Assembly (NCBI RefSeq): GCF_035582795.1
Contig: NC_134368.1
Coordinates: 41,097,501 to 41,161,500 of the forward strand
From: Mycteria americana
Lineage: Eukaryota > Chordata > Aves > Ciconiiformes > Ciconiidae
DNA: 64,000 nt
Direction: 5' to 3'
Below the pieces are notes generated by a model that made no database searches, was not told the origin of the DNA, and was given only the letters and a program-made list of their open reading frames with translations. Made by a program: the position numbers and the translations under genes. This document shows positions 54,201-64,000 of the stretch, piece by piece; within the stretch, counting starts at the first letter, position 1, and the number at the start of each line of letters is the position of its first letter.

Positions 54201-57200
54201 CCATAGGCAGGAAGTAGAATTATTTCCCAAATTATTTTAATACTACTTTGATGGGCTGTATTTTATGATACCTATACTTCATTAGTGCCAGAGACAATCA
54301 GGTATATGAAAGAGGATAAGCCTGATTCTGTGAACGATACTTTCACTCATTCACAATTCCATTCACCATTATGTTTTACTGTAAGCTATTTGCTACTAAG
54401 CTGGTAAAATACTGAAAACTTTAAGATGTCTATTTTTGCAAAACACAATGAAATTTAATTGAGAGAGAAATATAACAGAGGCAGATATTTGTGACAAAAT
54501 TGGAAAGCTAGCTCTGTAATCAAAGGGAACTCTTCATAGCTTCTTTCTGGATATATGACAGTTTTAATTCAGTTGTCTAACACCTAACTGCAGGCATTCC
54601 AGTTTAAGGATTCCGACCTTAACATCTCCAACCCTCATTATCTTCATAGTTTAATAATGTGGGTCTGAAAGAATAAATGATGGTAAGACAAAATCCTCAA
54701 GCTAAAAATGCAAAACTGTTTGTATTTAGACACTTTAATATGGCAGTGTCAAAGAGAGTAAAAGCAGCATTAATAGGAGGTTTAAACATATTATCCTAAA
54801 AGCAAATTAGGTTTTAAAAAGTTTAAAATAATAACAACACTTCTTCACATGTAGTCATTGGCTGAAGTAGTTGTTTAAACAAGTAATGTATTGAAAAATA
54901 AGTATCAATTTTTATACTAATGTGTAATCAGATACAATATTGCTTTTAGAATAGATCAAATCAGTGTGTTGTTTTCCTACTCATTCCTTTTGCAGGATAT
55001 GCAAGATGTACAAGATTTTCAGAGGTATCCTAAGTGCTCTGGAAAGAACAGAGTAGGAGGTCCCAAAATGTCTTAGGAGATCCTGAGATACTGACTGTTC
55101 TTGGGTTGCACCTATTTTCCAAGAATGCAAGTGTAGGAGTTAAGAACACCTGACAGAGATTGACTGTACGAACAGAAATAGAGGTACTGGTTCTGACTGA
55201 AGGGAATGAATCAGAACTGGGCAGGAAAATACAGATACAGACTTTTAACCCCCTAGACTTCTATTACAATCTCCAAATTAGCAGTTTCAAGTCCTGAGAG
55301 AAGATGCAGGTAGACAAGCATTAGGGTATTTAAACAAAATCTGTTTTTCAAATTAACTGACAATTTATACTTGAATCTGTTGAAGGCTACATTTTATTTG
55401 CTTTCACTTCCATAAAGTTATCATGAAAACACACAAGGTTTAAAACTTAATTATTTATCCTTTTATACAGCAATGGAAAAAACTGGGTTTTTTTCCCTGC
55501 TCAACAAGAAATCAATGAGAAAGTAAATTCCTGAATTGGTCAAGTACTTTAGAAAAAAGAATAATTTCTTTCTTTATCAAGTACTAGATTGTTCAGAGCA
55601 ATTTAACACACTATCATTATTTTCTAAAATGAACTGCAACAACTCTGACAAGAATATTGTGTTATGCATTTGTTAAACCTCTGGCCTACCAACTGCTTAG
55701 AATTTACTCTATATCAAGTATTTCTGATACCTGTGGATGAAAAAGCTGTATGGATCAAATAGATCTCCATGTCTGAAATACCTTTTGTATTGTCCAGCTT
55801 GGCCACAACTTTCTGTTCAGTCACATTCCAAATAATCACTAAACTATCTGCACTGGCACTTGCAAACATGTCAGGATTGTGGGGACACCAAGATATGGCT
55901 GTGATTGTCTTCTTATGCTCAGACATAATTGCCCGGAGCTTGAATTCATTGTATCGGTGATCCAGCTAAACAAAAAGTAAAATTCATTTTAGAAATAGGT
56001 TTTGTAAACTCACTTTAAGTACTGTTGGGCTGAAGAATAGTTCGTATAACAGTATTAGACTTACACATGAATTTATAGTGGATTTAACAATTATCAGTAC
56101 CTGACATGTCAATAAATTAAATTCTTATACATTTGACTTGGACAGAAAAGTTGTCAAATATTCAATTAGCCCAACCAGTATTAACACAGTCTATCCTCTT
56201 TCCACTTATAAACTACTATATTCCATTAATAACTGCACTCAAACACATCCTAAAATGCTTTACTTATAGGCATGGTAACAATAATTTAGTAATCTTCAAG
56301 GGGTTAAACTGGATAGAATATGAAAATGAGTTTGAAATCATGCTCATTTCTTAAATCACTTAGGACAATTAAAAAAAAAAAAATCAAATGCCCAAACCTG
56401 ACACAGTAAATTTTGTTTATTTTAATCCTACTAGTGGTATAACTCATGAAGTTAAAATAAGTGTATCCTTTATTTCCTGACATATTTCTCAGTCTGAAAA
56501 TTCCATGTCATAGCATTTCTATTTTTTTGTTACATGCTGATGTATAGTAACTGTGAACTTCAGAAGACCACAGTGCTGAGCAGTTCAGAAATGAAGGAAG
56601 TAATAACTTGTTCCAAACCAAAGAAAGGTGGACAACTGAATCCACAACTTTGCACAGTGGATTAAACTACTTCAAAAGACTACTGTTACACTACAGCTCC
56701 AAATGAAACGATGGAATTGCTTCATTTCTCTCTCAGAACCCGCTCTTCTATCATTGCGCTTCACTCATCTCAAGTGTTTACTGGATCAAGAGCCTGTCTT
56801 TTAAGAATGATTCTTGACACATACAGCTTCAAATATAAAGTTTACATCAATCTTTTGCACTAGCTGTAACAAGAAGAAAAAATAATTTGGAAGGGGTATC
56901 TTGAATGGAAGACTGAACTTTACAAAGACATTTTCTCAGCAGCGATCATACATCCAAAAGCATTGTAGAAACATTTATTGAAAGGGTTCAAAGTGAGATA
57001 GACAACAATGTGAAAATGTAACTACTCTGTTAAATAAAAATAATCTTACCTGATAAATATAAATAGCAAGGGTAGCACAGTAGGCAAATCTGTCCCCACT
57101 AGCAGCACATACATCCTTGTTCCATGGTTGACATCCAGCAGCTAAAAGTCCCACTTGTTTAACCTGTGACATTTTTGCCTTTAAAACAGAAATTCATTAG

Positions 57201-60200
57201 ACTGCAACAAGACAACCAACAGAATGTTAAAGAACAGAATAATACATTTTTGCTCCCATAAATAATGTATACATATGTACCTTAAAAATATAGCTATGTT
57301 TTATGTTTTAACAGCAACACATTGTGTTTATGAGGTACAAAGGAATGTATCTGAAATAAAGCCCAGCAGATGTTCACAGGCTTCAGTGCTACACAAGAAA
57401 TGAGACTTTAATACTGTTCACAGGAATCCATTTGGGAGAAAAGAAGGGGGGGACAGCACATGAAAACTTGAATAGTTCTTGATTTGTACTAGCTGAAGCT
57501 GTCCTTCAGCACTTTCATTTTCTTCTGCAGTCTGGTTCAACACTTTATACAGTGTAATACCCTCTCTGCTCTCTTCTTTCCTTCATCCCCCACAAAGACA
57601 GCTGGACAAAATAAACCATATGCTAATACTTTTAAGCAAGTTAAGCAACGTGTCTAAAAAGGTCTTCAAACCACTTGCATAGAACAAGTATGCATTACTT
57701 ATTATCATCATCCTTTTTGGAGCTTTCTAAATTTTCTAAATAATTACTGTTTAACAAAAACTTGAAGTAAACTGTGGAAAATAAAAATCTTCTATTTTTC
57801 TTATCTGCTTGGGGTATCTACTTGGAAGATAAATATTAATGAATAAATATAAGAAGCAACCTCCATGAGATTGTAAGTCTCTCTCTTTCTCTTCAGAAAG
57901 TGTGAAAGAAAAATAAAAATTAAGAAAGACTTATTTTGGGTGCTTCTTTAGCAGAAGATCAGGAACAGATTGAACGTTTGGGACTGACCATCTCAAAGAT
58001 ATCACTGACTGTAGTTATAGTGCTTAAAGGTTCTGACTGAGTTCTAACTGCTTAAAGAAAATGAAACACTCATGTTTAACCACTGAAAATTTTGGTAAAG
58101 GAGACTGTACAACAACAGAACAGAAATAGTCAGAAAAAGGTTACAAGATACAGCTCTGCTGCAGACCAGTGCTTTGGCTATTAGACTTCCTTTCTGTCTC
58201 TGCCAACTATTCTTCTGACTTCTGCAGCAAATAAATTACAGATTCTAGAGAGAACAGTTCTATAAATTGCATCACCTTGCAGTTCATTTGCAATCCATCT
58301 CATGTTACAAATTAGGAGTCCCATAGAAAGAAATTTATCTTATTATCTAAAGAATCATCATCATCACCACCACAATGTTACAAAAAATAGACTCCAAATT
58401 TCTGACTTTGCCATTTAGTGTTCTTTTACTCTCTAGTAAAATTACAAATTCCAAAGGTCCCTTCTGTGCTATTAAAGTATCAATCACATATATTCAGAAA
58501 TATTTGCATTTGGGACATTCAGAACTGCAACACAGACTTTTTCCAGTCACAATGAAAAAATAACTGGCACCATTAACAACCGCTTTTCCTGAAATTAAAG
58601 GTATCCAGTTGATTACATAACAATTTACTAAAATGCAGAATAATTTCCAGTTCCGGAAACAGAACTCTTGGTTTCCGCTCTTGATTCCAGGGAAAATGAT
58701 GGTTAAAACACTAGGTATGTCAGCAAACAGATTAGGAACATTAAAAAAGGCATGGTGAAGTAGAAGAGAATGAGATGTACAATATTGGATTACCATAGGT
58801 TTAGTTTGCAGGTTTACTGCATGTAAGATTGATTAAAAGTTAACTCTTTAGACAATAAGAGTGCACAAATATTTATTTCAGAGTAATAGCTGATTTGTCT
58901 CATTTTGTACAGATCCTCGTTTTTACCTTCTCATATGGGAGCTAAGAGGTTCCTGATTTGATGGAGTTTAACCTGTAAGAAATTATTATCTTAAATGTTG
59001 CTTAATTCGTGGTTTGATTACAGGTAAAATTGATTGTAAAGTTAAGATCTCTTACAGATGCTAAAACAGAATTCCACAAATGTTTCTTTCAGAGTAACAA
59101 CAGATTTGTCTTGTAGGATTCTGCAGTAATCTGCATAAAAAAAAAAATCCTGTTAATCTATTCAGTAGATCTTCCTTTTTGCCTTGATATAAGAGGGAAG
59201 TTATTCCTGACTACGTGAAATCTGGTCTATAGGAAAAATACTATTCTCAGTGGCTGAGAATAAGGAGGATTCCAAGCCTAAGTGCTGAAATCTAGAACAA
59301 AAAGAGAAAGATCCTCTACACTGGATTTACAACTACCATGATCACAGAAAACAGACTGGCACTTTGGGGTTGGAGATAGTAGCGCTGGTAGAGGAACTAT
59401 TTCCATGTTTTCCATCAGCTGATTAACAATGAAGAGGCTTTTATGCATTTTTTTCATGTCATCAGGACACCTGCATAGTTTAGGGTATTTTAATGGTTTC
59501 CAAATGCATACATCACTTGATTAGAATTCAGGCTAGATTAATCATGACCAAAAATCATTGTCTTCAAACGGTTATAAAATTATTTCAGCCTAGTTCTAAA
59601 TGTATGTCTGTAAGCATTACTGGATATGTCATATTAAGTACTGTATTTGAAATGGAAAAACACATTTGTCTTCTCTTTGTTCTACATTTACATTAAAGAC
59701 TAAAGGTAACTTTAATATGTTTTTTGAAGAAATTCACCAATAGAAGCCTCATTCACAAGTTTTATAAAAAAAATTGTTGTTTTAAATTATGTACTATTTT
59801 TCTTGAAGTCTGATATTCAAATGAAAATGTCTCCTACATAAGATCAACATTTAGATGAAAAATGCTGCTTTGTGACATATCATTATTTCACTGAGTTAAT
59901 AATACATGCTTAAGAAGCATTATTAAACTTTGATTCCTCATATAGATTTTTCCTATTTAAGTATATGTAAAAAATTACATATGTAAAATATTCTGATGCG
60001 CAATATAGAAAGGAATTTGCACTTTATTTACTAATATTTGCTGTTTTAAACTTGTTAATATTTCCTGCTCCTTGTAATGAGTTATATACTGTTTTACAAA
60101 AAACATTGTAATTAAGAAGAAGCATTTGCTTTGAAATTCAGTACAATAGTATCTAGAAGAAGAAATTACAATTGTGTGGCATAGTGACTGTTATTCTCTT

Positions 60201-60828
60201 GTAAATATCATGCATCAAAAGCAGTTTCCTGCAGATCTTTTCAGACACTATAGATTTCTGTTGAATATACTTATAGTACAAGGGAGAAATCATTCTTCAG
60301 AACAGCCTGAGTAAAATGACAGAAAACCAGAAATGCAGTATAACTGAATAAAGATATATATGTATGATTTCACATGTTGCATTTTTATACAATGGAGATT
60401 TTTTCATACTTTGTTAAAAAAGCATTTTATTTCAAACTAAGGGATGTACAAGTAATTATATTGGACTCTTAAGTATACACTGAAAAAAATTGTGCATGTA
60501 AAAAACGTATACCACACTGGGAAAGCTATCAAAGGGTGCCCACAGTTTCCAAGGAGATGAGGGGAAGAGGGAGGACAACAAAAACCTTTCTTTTCAATTG
60601 GAATGAACGGCAACATTCTAAGTCATTCCTTGTTGCTAAATATAGAAAAAACACCATTAAACTGAAATTCTGTACACCATAGAGTTAATATTATTTAAAA
60701 ATAACAACTCAATGGACTAGATACGTAGACATGGCTATATATCAACAACTTAAAGACAAATGCCTAATAATCCCTACCTTAGCAAAGGTATCATTTTTTG
60801 TAAACCACTTAAGAATTTCCATGTTCAT
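16621..60828 (-). CDS. WDR17: WDR17, WD repeat-containing protein 17 (complete coding region)
   Basis: Large WD40 scaffold of poorly known function, reported as retina/testis-enriched in mammals. I resolved 29 coding exons from the ATG at 60828 to the TGA at 16623-16621. Every junction is GT-AG and the phases agree. The total is 3906 nt, or 1301 residues against about 1322 in human. Residues ~18-715 are WD40 repeats forming two propellers (for example [34 protein letters not shown]). Residues ~750-1301 are an alpha-helical, TPR-like half ([32 protein letters not shown]). The conserved C-terminus ends GIRLNPF. No frameshift or premature stop was found. Introns hold three CR1 fragments, a minisatellite and a 29-base G run. 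Confidence 0.97.
18457..18640 (-). CDS. WDR17: WDR17 exon 28
   Basis: Residues 1201-1262, including [14 protein letters not shown] and [16 protein letters not shown]. Acceptor TTCATAG, donor GTATGG. Confidence 0.97.
18829..18924 (-). CDS. WDR17: WDR17 exon 27
   Basis: Residues 1169-1200, including [20 protein letters not shown]. Donor GTAGGT. Confidence 0.95.
20421..20790 (+). repeat. GTCAAGTC / GGTCA minisatellite
   Basis: About 370 bp of irregular tandem repeats built from GTCAAG, GGTCAAGT, CAGGTCA and GGGTCAAG words, with no fixed period. It lies in WDR17 intron 26. The 83-residue open frame across it (20432-20683) is a repeat artefact. Confidence 0.9.
21179..21207 (+). repeat. Homopolymer run of 29 G
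   Basis: Uninterrupted G29 on +, therefore C29 in the WDR17 transcript, 86 bp downstream of the exon 26 donor. The exact length may be unreliable. Confidence 0.9.
21293..21394 (-). CDS. WDR17: WDR17 exon 26
   Basis: Residues 1135-1168, including [20 protein letters not shown] and [10 protein letters not shown]. Donor GTAATA. Confidence 0.96.
22279..22381 (-). CDS. WDR17: WDR17 exon 25
   Basis: Residues 1101-1134, including [19 protein letters not shown]. Acceptor TTTCAACAG, donor GTGAGT. Confidence 0.96.
22470..22611 (-). CDS. WDR17: WDR17 exon 24
   Basis: Residues 1054-1100, including [20 protein letters not shown] and [13 protein letters not shown]. Donor GTAGGT. The intron to exon 25 is only 88 bp. 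Confidence 0.96.
23342..23453 (-). CDS. WDR17: WDR17 exon 23
   Basis: Residues 1016-1053, including [19 protein letters not shown] and [15 protein letters not shown]. Acceptor TTGTGCAG, donor GTACAA. Confidence 0.96.
25182..25248 (+). repeat. A/C-rich low-complexity tract
   Basis: Irregular (A3-7 C2-4) repeats in WDR17 intron 22. Similar tracts occur at 3426-3495 and 27402-27444, all with A/C on the + strand. Confidence 0.85.
26857..26880 (+). promoter_or_regulatory. G-quadruplex-type motif
   Basis: Four runs of at least four G separated by single T, T and C bases, starting about 33 bp past the WDR17 exon 22 donor. The G-rich strand is the template strand, so the transcript carries the C-rich complement. 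Confidence 0.6.
26914..27053 (-). CDS. WDR17: WDR17 exon 22
   Basis: Residues 970-1015, including [19 protein letters not shown] and [14 protein letters not shown]. Acceptor GAGCAAG, donor GTAAGA. Confidence 0.96.
28234..28333 (-). CDS. WDR17: WDR17 exon 21
   Basis: Residues 936-969, including [20 protein letters not shown]. Acceptor TCTTGCAG, donor GTAATT. Confidence 0.96.
28993..29836 (-). mobile_element. CR1 LINE, 5'-truncated, 3' end intact
   Basis: The minus-strand copy ends at the left in CATTCTATGATTCTATGAT, the characteristic CR1 3' tail. It still holds open segments of the reverse-transcriptase C-terminal region (29079-29624 and 29384-29836, minus), such as [12 protein letters not shown] and [20 protein letters not shown]. 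The two segments are in different frames, so the copy is dead. It lies in WDR17 intron 20, in the same orientation as the gene. Confidence 0.95.
30100..30188 (-). CDS. WDR17: WDR17 exon 20 (divergent linker)
   Basis: Residues 907-935. Starts AACEGNIQM and then has a Ser/Gly/Asn-rich stretch ([12 protein letters not shown]) before DDYNE. Acceptor CTTCTAG, donor GTAAGT. Confidence 0.95.
31704..31836 (-). CDS. WDR17: WDR17 exon 19
   Basis: Residues 862-906, including [19 protein letters not shown] and [13 protein letters not shown]. Acceptor TTAATTAG, donor GTATTA. Confidence 0.96.
31899..31984 (+). repeat. Minisatellite, ATGGTATAGGTATTAGAT-like x4
   Basis: Four copies of ATGGTATAGGTATT start at 31899, 31915, 31936 and 31967 in WDR17 intron 18. 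Confidence 0.9.
32300..32364 (-). CDS. WDR17: WDR17 exon 18
   Basis: Residues 841-861, including [20 protein letters not shown]. At 65 nt this is the smallest internal exon. Acceptor CTTCTAG, donor GTAAGG. Confidence 0.96.
32638..32793 (-). CDS. WDR17: WDR17 exon 17
   Basis: Residues 789-840, including [20 protein letters not shown] and [18 protein letters not shown]. Start of the helical half. Acceptor TTTCCTCTCAG, donor GTAAAA. Confidence 0.97.
34629..34754 (-). CDS. WDR17: WDR17 exon 16
   Basis: Residues 747-788, including [20 protein letters not shown] and [13 protein letters not shown]. Donor GTAAGT. Confidence 0.96.
36498..36628 (-). CDS. WDR17: WDR17 exon 15
   Basis: Residues 703-746, including [20 protein letters not shown] and [11 protein letters not shown]. 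Donor GTAAGT. Confidence 0.96.
36739..36888 (-). CDS. WDR17: WDR17 exon 14, last WD40 blade
   Basis: Residues 653-702: [20 protein letters not shown] then RLWSL, a WD40 repeat, followed by [17 protein letters not shown]. Confidence 0.96.
37028..37230 (-). CDS. WDR17: WDR17 exon 13
   Basis: Residues 585-652: the end of one WD repeat ([11 protein letters not shown]) and a full repeat with [20 protein letters not shown]. Acceptor TGTTTCAG. Confidence 0.97.
37617..38982 (+). mobile_element. CR1 LINE fragment with RT motifs, antisense to WDR17
   Basis: The longest CR1 copy here, in intron 12 of WDR17 on the opposite strand. It retains reverse-transcriptase text: NYRSVSLT-like start, [20 protein letters not shown] (37785-38036), [12 protein letters not shown] (38177-38626), and [20 protein letters not shown] to [15 protein letters not shown] (38593-38880). 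The segments are in different frames with stops between, so it is inactive. The 3' end is TATTCTATTCTAT. Confidence 0.95.
40444..40608 (-). CDS. WDR17: WDR17 exon 12
   Basis: Residues 530-584, including [20 protein letters not shown] and [15 protein letters not shown]40 blades. Donor GTGTGT. Confidence 0.97.
41049..41061 (+). repeat. Homopolymer run of 13 C
   Basis: C13 on + in WDR17 intron 11. Confidence 0.85.
41343..41429 (-). CDS. WDR17: WDR17 exon 11
   Basis: Residues 501-529, including [20 protein letters not shown]. Acceptor GTTTCAG, donor GTAAGT. Confidence 0.96.
42342..42424 (-). CDS. WDR17: WDR17 exon 10
   Basis: Residues 474-500: [20 protein letters not shown] and CSSDGF, a WD40 blade. 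Donor GTGAGT. Confidence 0.96.
43598..43689 (-). CDS. WDR17: WDR17 exon 9
   Basis: Residues 443-473, including [20 protein letters not shown]. Acceptor CTCTAAAG, donor GTAAGA. Confidence 0.96.
45718..45886 (-). CDS. WDR17: WDR17 exon 8
   Basis: Residues 387-442: [36 protein letters not shown] and [11 protein letters not shown], typical WD40 text. Donor GTAAGA. Confidence 0.97.
47131..47318 (-). CDS. WDR17: WDR17 exon 7
   Basis: Residues 324-386: a low-complexity linker ([18 protein letters not shown]) then [20 protein letters not shown]. Acceptor TTGTTAAG, donor GTATGT. Confidence 0.96.
47661..47783 (-). CDS. WDR17: WDR17 exon 6
   Basis: Residues 283-323, including [20 protein letters not shown] and [16 protein letters not shown]. 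Acceptor AACTTCAG, donor GTAAGT. Confidence 0.96.
48513..48764 (-). CDS. WDR17: WDR17 exon 5
   Basis: Residues 199-282, including [20 protein letters not shown] and [19 protein letters not shown]. Acceptor GCTCTTAAAG, donor GTAAGC. Confidence 0.97.
51748..52210 (-). mobile_element. CR1 LINE 3' fragment
   Basis: The minus-strand copy ends at the left in a GATTCTGTCATTCTGTGATT-type tail. It encodes a degenerate end of the reverse-transcriptase ORF ([40 protein letters not shown]). It is truncated at about 52210 and lies in WDR17 intron 4, in the gene's orientation. Confidence 0.93.
53789..54019 (-). CDS. WDR17: WDR17 exon 4
   Basis: Residues 122-198, including [20 protein letters not shown] and [17 protein letters not shown]. 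Acceptor TATGTTTCAG, donor GTAAAA. It is followed by a 5.0-kb intron. Confidence 0.97.
55782..55965 (-). CDS. WDR17: WDR17 exon 3
   Basis: Residues 61-121, including [20 protein letters not shown] and [20 protein letters not shown], the first clear WD40 blade. Acceptor TTTTGTTTAG, donor GTATTT. Confidence 0.97.
57050..57178 (-). CDS. WDR17: WDR17 exon 2
   Basis: Residues 18-60, including [20 protein letters not shown] and ATLAIYIYQ. The Met at 57172 could start a shorter isoform. The reading frame stays open through the acceptor (CTGTTTTAAAG) and joins exon 1 in phase. Donor GTAAGA. Confidence 0.96.
58808..59250 (+). repeat. Diverged tandem duplication, ~200 bp unit
   Basis: Two neighbouring copies (about 58808-58990 and 59008-59250) share ordered blocks: TAAGATTGATTAAAAGTTAA with TAAAATTGATTGTAAAGTTAA; TTTCAGAGTAATAGCTGATT with TTTCAGAGTAACAACAGATT; and GGTTCCTGA with AGTTATTCCTGA. 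The copies are clearly related but old. They lie in WDR17 intron 1. Confidence 0.7.
60778..60828 (-). CDS. WDR17: WDR17 exon 1, distal start codon
   Basis: Seventeen codons, [17 protein letters not shown], then donor GTAGGG. They match the N-terminus of the long mammalian WDR17 isoform. A second in-frame ATG lies two codons on (60822). The 5' UTR continues to the right. Confidence 0.9.
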
Positions 60829-63800
60829 TCCAATACCTTGCTGCTCCCAAAAATGCAAAATCTTGCTCTGGTTGTAGAGTGAAATCACTTTACTTGACAG
60901 ATGAAGGAACTAAACCTTGATGTTCACAGAATAATGCAGTTACTAAAGGATGCAGGAGAAAAAACTGAGCATTGTGTCGCACCACACACACAAAACGGCA
61001 GTGTCAGTAGCCTGGCAACTGCAGCTCTTTAACAGGCACCATTTTAATTTTAACCTAACTCCTTTTTCTCTGCTTCAGCTACTCAGTGTATTTCATTGCT
61101 TGTTTTATTTCCTGATTGTACTAAGATATTTATAGAATAATAATAGCTCTTTAAATCCATCACTTCGCACCCTTTAATTATGAAGAGATGTGCTTGCATG
61201 TTATAAGTATTCATAAATTTATAACCATCAAGCACAACCAATAACATATGCTTATATTGTCAGCGATTGTAGTCCATATGGTGTATGACCTGTCGAAATG
61301 AGTACATATGCAATATGGCATGCACACAAAAGTGAATATACAGTATCCTTCTATTAATCAATATGCTTCTGTATATATAAAACCCTAGTTTCAGAACAGC
61401 TATGTGTAGTAAAGTGTTAGCATCCTCTGCTTCTGTTCATTCTATTGTCACTGTCTTCCAAGTTTGTGTGTTTTCTTATGTGGAAAGCTTGCTGTCGCTC
61501 CTGTATGTTTGACATATAAAACTGTTACATCTCATCCAGACCATTGTCCCCAGGCACCAGTATTTTTGTCAATATGTCAATGATAATGTAATAATTAAAG
61601 ATCTTCTTTAGTGATATAAAAGTGATGTCTCCTTAAAAGACATTGGGCATATTTACCCATCTTTGTGGGAAAATCCATTGGAGATGAAAGTGTGACCTGT
61701 GAACCATAGAGTTTCAAATTCATTACCCTATCCAATGGGACCAGTTTGAAACACCAGATAATGGACAAAGAATTTATCTTGTTAAAAACATGAAGGTCTT
61801 CAAACCTACCAAGAAAACTCTGCATGTCTGCAAGACACAGCAGAAAGTAACTTCTTCCTGAGTGTGCCTGCCTCAATAGCACGGAGTCTCACATAAGAAC
61901 ATAAGCATAATTAGTATTAGCCCTCTTCTAATGGGGCTGGAAAACACCAAGCACATTATAGCCACGCTAAGAAATTAAATTCTGATTATTATGTCCAGAC
62001 CCATGAATAAAGGATAATTGGAAATATTATGCAACTTAAAAGCCAACAGACAAATTAAATTTACTAACACTAAACAGAGCAATGAAATTTCCAAAAACTG
62101 TAATGTTTCTGGAAGGAGCATTTAAGAAGTTAGTACATTTTCTAAATTTTATTCTATGCTATCTACCCATTACATTTCAATGTATTTATATTTATTACTT
62201 TATGAATCTGGGGAATCTCAAAAGTGAAAGTAAGCACATCACAGGATGAGAAAAAAATGTATACTATGAAAACTTTGACAATATGCATATTGTCAAAGAT
62301 CAGCTGTCATGGATTTTAATAGATCCATAGGAAAAAAAGGTTAGAAACAAAGAAATAGATGGCAGTGTCATATTTCAGTTATAATTTCTTAAGAACCAGA
62401 TATCTCAGTATCATCTGAGCTACTCCCTTTAAACAAAAATTCTTCCTGCTTTGCATGGAGTACCACAAAATGCTAAAGAATTTTCAGTTCTTGATATGGA
62501 CAATCAAACTGCAGTTACTAATGTAGGTCTCTAAATAGTCTTACTGAGATTGTACACACACTACTTAAAGCAACTGCTTCTGGGCAAAAGGTGAGCAAAG
62601 ACTGACTACATTAATCATGACAGTCACAATGTAGAACAATGTAGAACAATTATGTAGATTTATGCATGTACTGCTCTAAACAAAAGCTAAGCCCTCCATA
62701 CTTCCCAGCAGGATTTAACCTAGGTAGTCTACTGCTTGTAGTAGTGTCAGGTTGGTTGCTAGTTTACCGCTGAGCAGTATAGACAGAGAGTTTGCATGCT
62801 TCTCTGCAAAAATTAGAAAAGTTTTCTCTACTTTTGTATACAATTCATGGCACACACCGTCTCTGGCTCCTGGAGAGACAGAAGATTAAGCAGAGGCAAG
62901 AAGAGAGTGCCTTGGACAAGGCTTTGAATTTCAGCAAGATTCTTCAAAAACACCAGAAGCCTCAGCTAGACTCTTGCAACCAGCATTTGCGCATGATATT
63001 TCCTAACTTAGGATAACCTAGCAAGTGTTCAAAATGCATGCATTCAGTTATCCAGACACTGACTAGGAAAAGAACACTATTATTTAAAAGATCACTTTAA
63101 ACAAACAAGCGTTCTACTGGTGTTCACAGATGCTTTAAACCTCTACAATAAACCCAGAGCCAAATTACTACTAGAATTGATTTAACCACAGTATCTCTGG
63201 CTTCACAAGGGAAGAAGTCCTAAAAGTGTTGTGGACCTCTGGCTGACGTTTGGAAAAATATTGGATTTGAAATCACAGCTTGAGACTGTATTTTACAGAA
63301 ACAAACACTTATTTGAAATTAAAAACAAATATATTAATCTAAGATAGATAACCTGCTCTAGAAAACCTAAGGCCAACAATCTAACATCAAAAAATCATAA
63401 CGTGGGGTAAGTCTTACAAAGGAGTGGTTTTGACTGTCTTGACTACACCGCTTGTACAGTTTAACTAGAACATCCTGTATTGCGCAACTTTAACAAGGTA
63501 ATCTAAAGAGCAATACTAGGGTTAGAAACAGGGCATGGAGAAATGCTGGTATTTCTAATAATACATCACAAGGAATGTTGAACTACCTACCTAATCAACC
63601 TGAGACATCATACATAGCAGTGGTAACAAAACCACACTCTATAGAGTATTGGTTAGTCATACAGTACCAGAAATCTAGTTTTCCAATACTGTATGTAATA
63701 CAAAGCAATACATACAACCATGTCTGATCTCAGTATAAAGCATCTAAGACCCTCCGTAGGAATTTTGTTCTCATCTTCCAACCCAGAGCCACCACAATCA

Positions 63801-64000
63801 CCAGAAGATTGCTTTTCTGCTGGCAAATTGCCAAGACGACACTTCTAATTTCAGAAAAAGTTACCTCTTGACACATCTCATGCTTGAATCCCTGATGAGC
63901 AGCTATTAAAAGATAACTCCACATCTGAAACATTCATATCATGAGTGACATGTAAAATGAGAGCAGTGGAAAAGTATTAAAATCTGCTAGGTTTTAATAC
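60829..64000. other. WDR17 5' UTR and upstream flank
   Basis: About 3.2 kb of AT-rich DNA. No CpG island, coding exon, RNA gene or recognisable interspersed repeat was seen. The WDR17 transcription start may lie just right of 60828, but nothing in the sequence fixes it. Confidence 0.5.

Noticed and set aside
1-64000. CRISPR arrays, operons, phage or plasmid features
   Set aside because: The spliced gene structures and CR1 elements show vertebrate nuclear DNA. Tandem repeats here lack CRISPR-like fixed repeats and unique spacers.

Overview
This is nuclear DNA of a bird, read from two signals. All four recognisable interspersed repeats are CR1 LINE fragments, the dominant avian/reptilian LINE. 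The gene content is the conserved ASB5 - SPATA4 - WDR17 block (human 4q34.2). No bacterial, plasmid or CRISPR-type content is present, and I did not find a new multi-gene system.

Layout. (1) About 1-5.4 kb, + strand: the last four coding exons of ASB5 (ankyrin repeats plus SOCS box); its 5' exons lie left of the window. (2) 7.7-13.3 kb, + strand: a CpG-rich island holding the first exons of SPATA4 (sperm protein with a calponin-homology-like domain), followed by further exons. Several exons carry frameshifts, so this copy looks broken or is badly sequenced. (3) 15.4-60.8 kb, - strand: WDR17, complete. I resolved 29 coding exons; all junctions are GT-AG and in phase, and they sum to 3906 nt (1301 residues plus stop). 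SPATA4 and WDR17 are convergent. (4) 60.8-64 kb: upstream/5' flank of WDR17, with no coding feature seen.

Repeats. CR1 fragments lie at about 9.99-10.69 kb (+), 28.99-29.84 kb (-), 37.62-38.98 kb (+) and 51.75-52.21 kb (-). Other repeats are a GTCAAG/GGTCA minisatellite at 20.4-20.8 kb, a 29-base G run at 21.18 kb, smaller tandem repeats, two adjacent perfect hairpins at 9.0 kb, and an old ~200-bp tandem duplication at 58.8-59.25 kb.

The three genes are neighbours by conserved synteny rather than a shared pathway. ASB5 is a substrate receptor of a Cullin-5 ubiquitin ligase, SPATA4 is testis-associated, and WDR17 is a two-propeller WD40 scaffold. The item most worth a second look is SPATA4. 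Its exons are still recognisable and several splice sites are intact, but exon 2 carries a one-base deletion and exon 3 carries two one-base deletions and a 7-bp tandem duplication. The homologue comparisons rest on my knowledge of the mammalian proteins; no database search was run.
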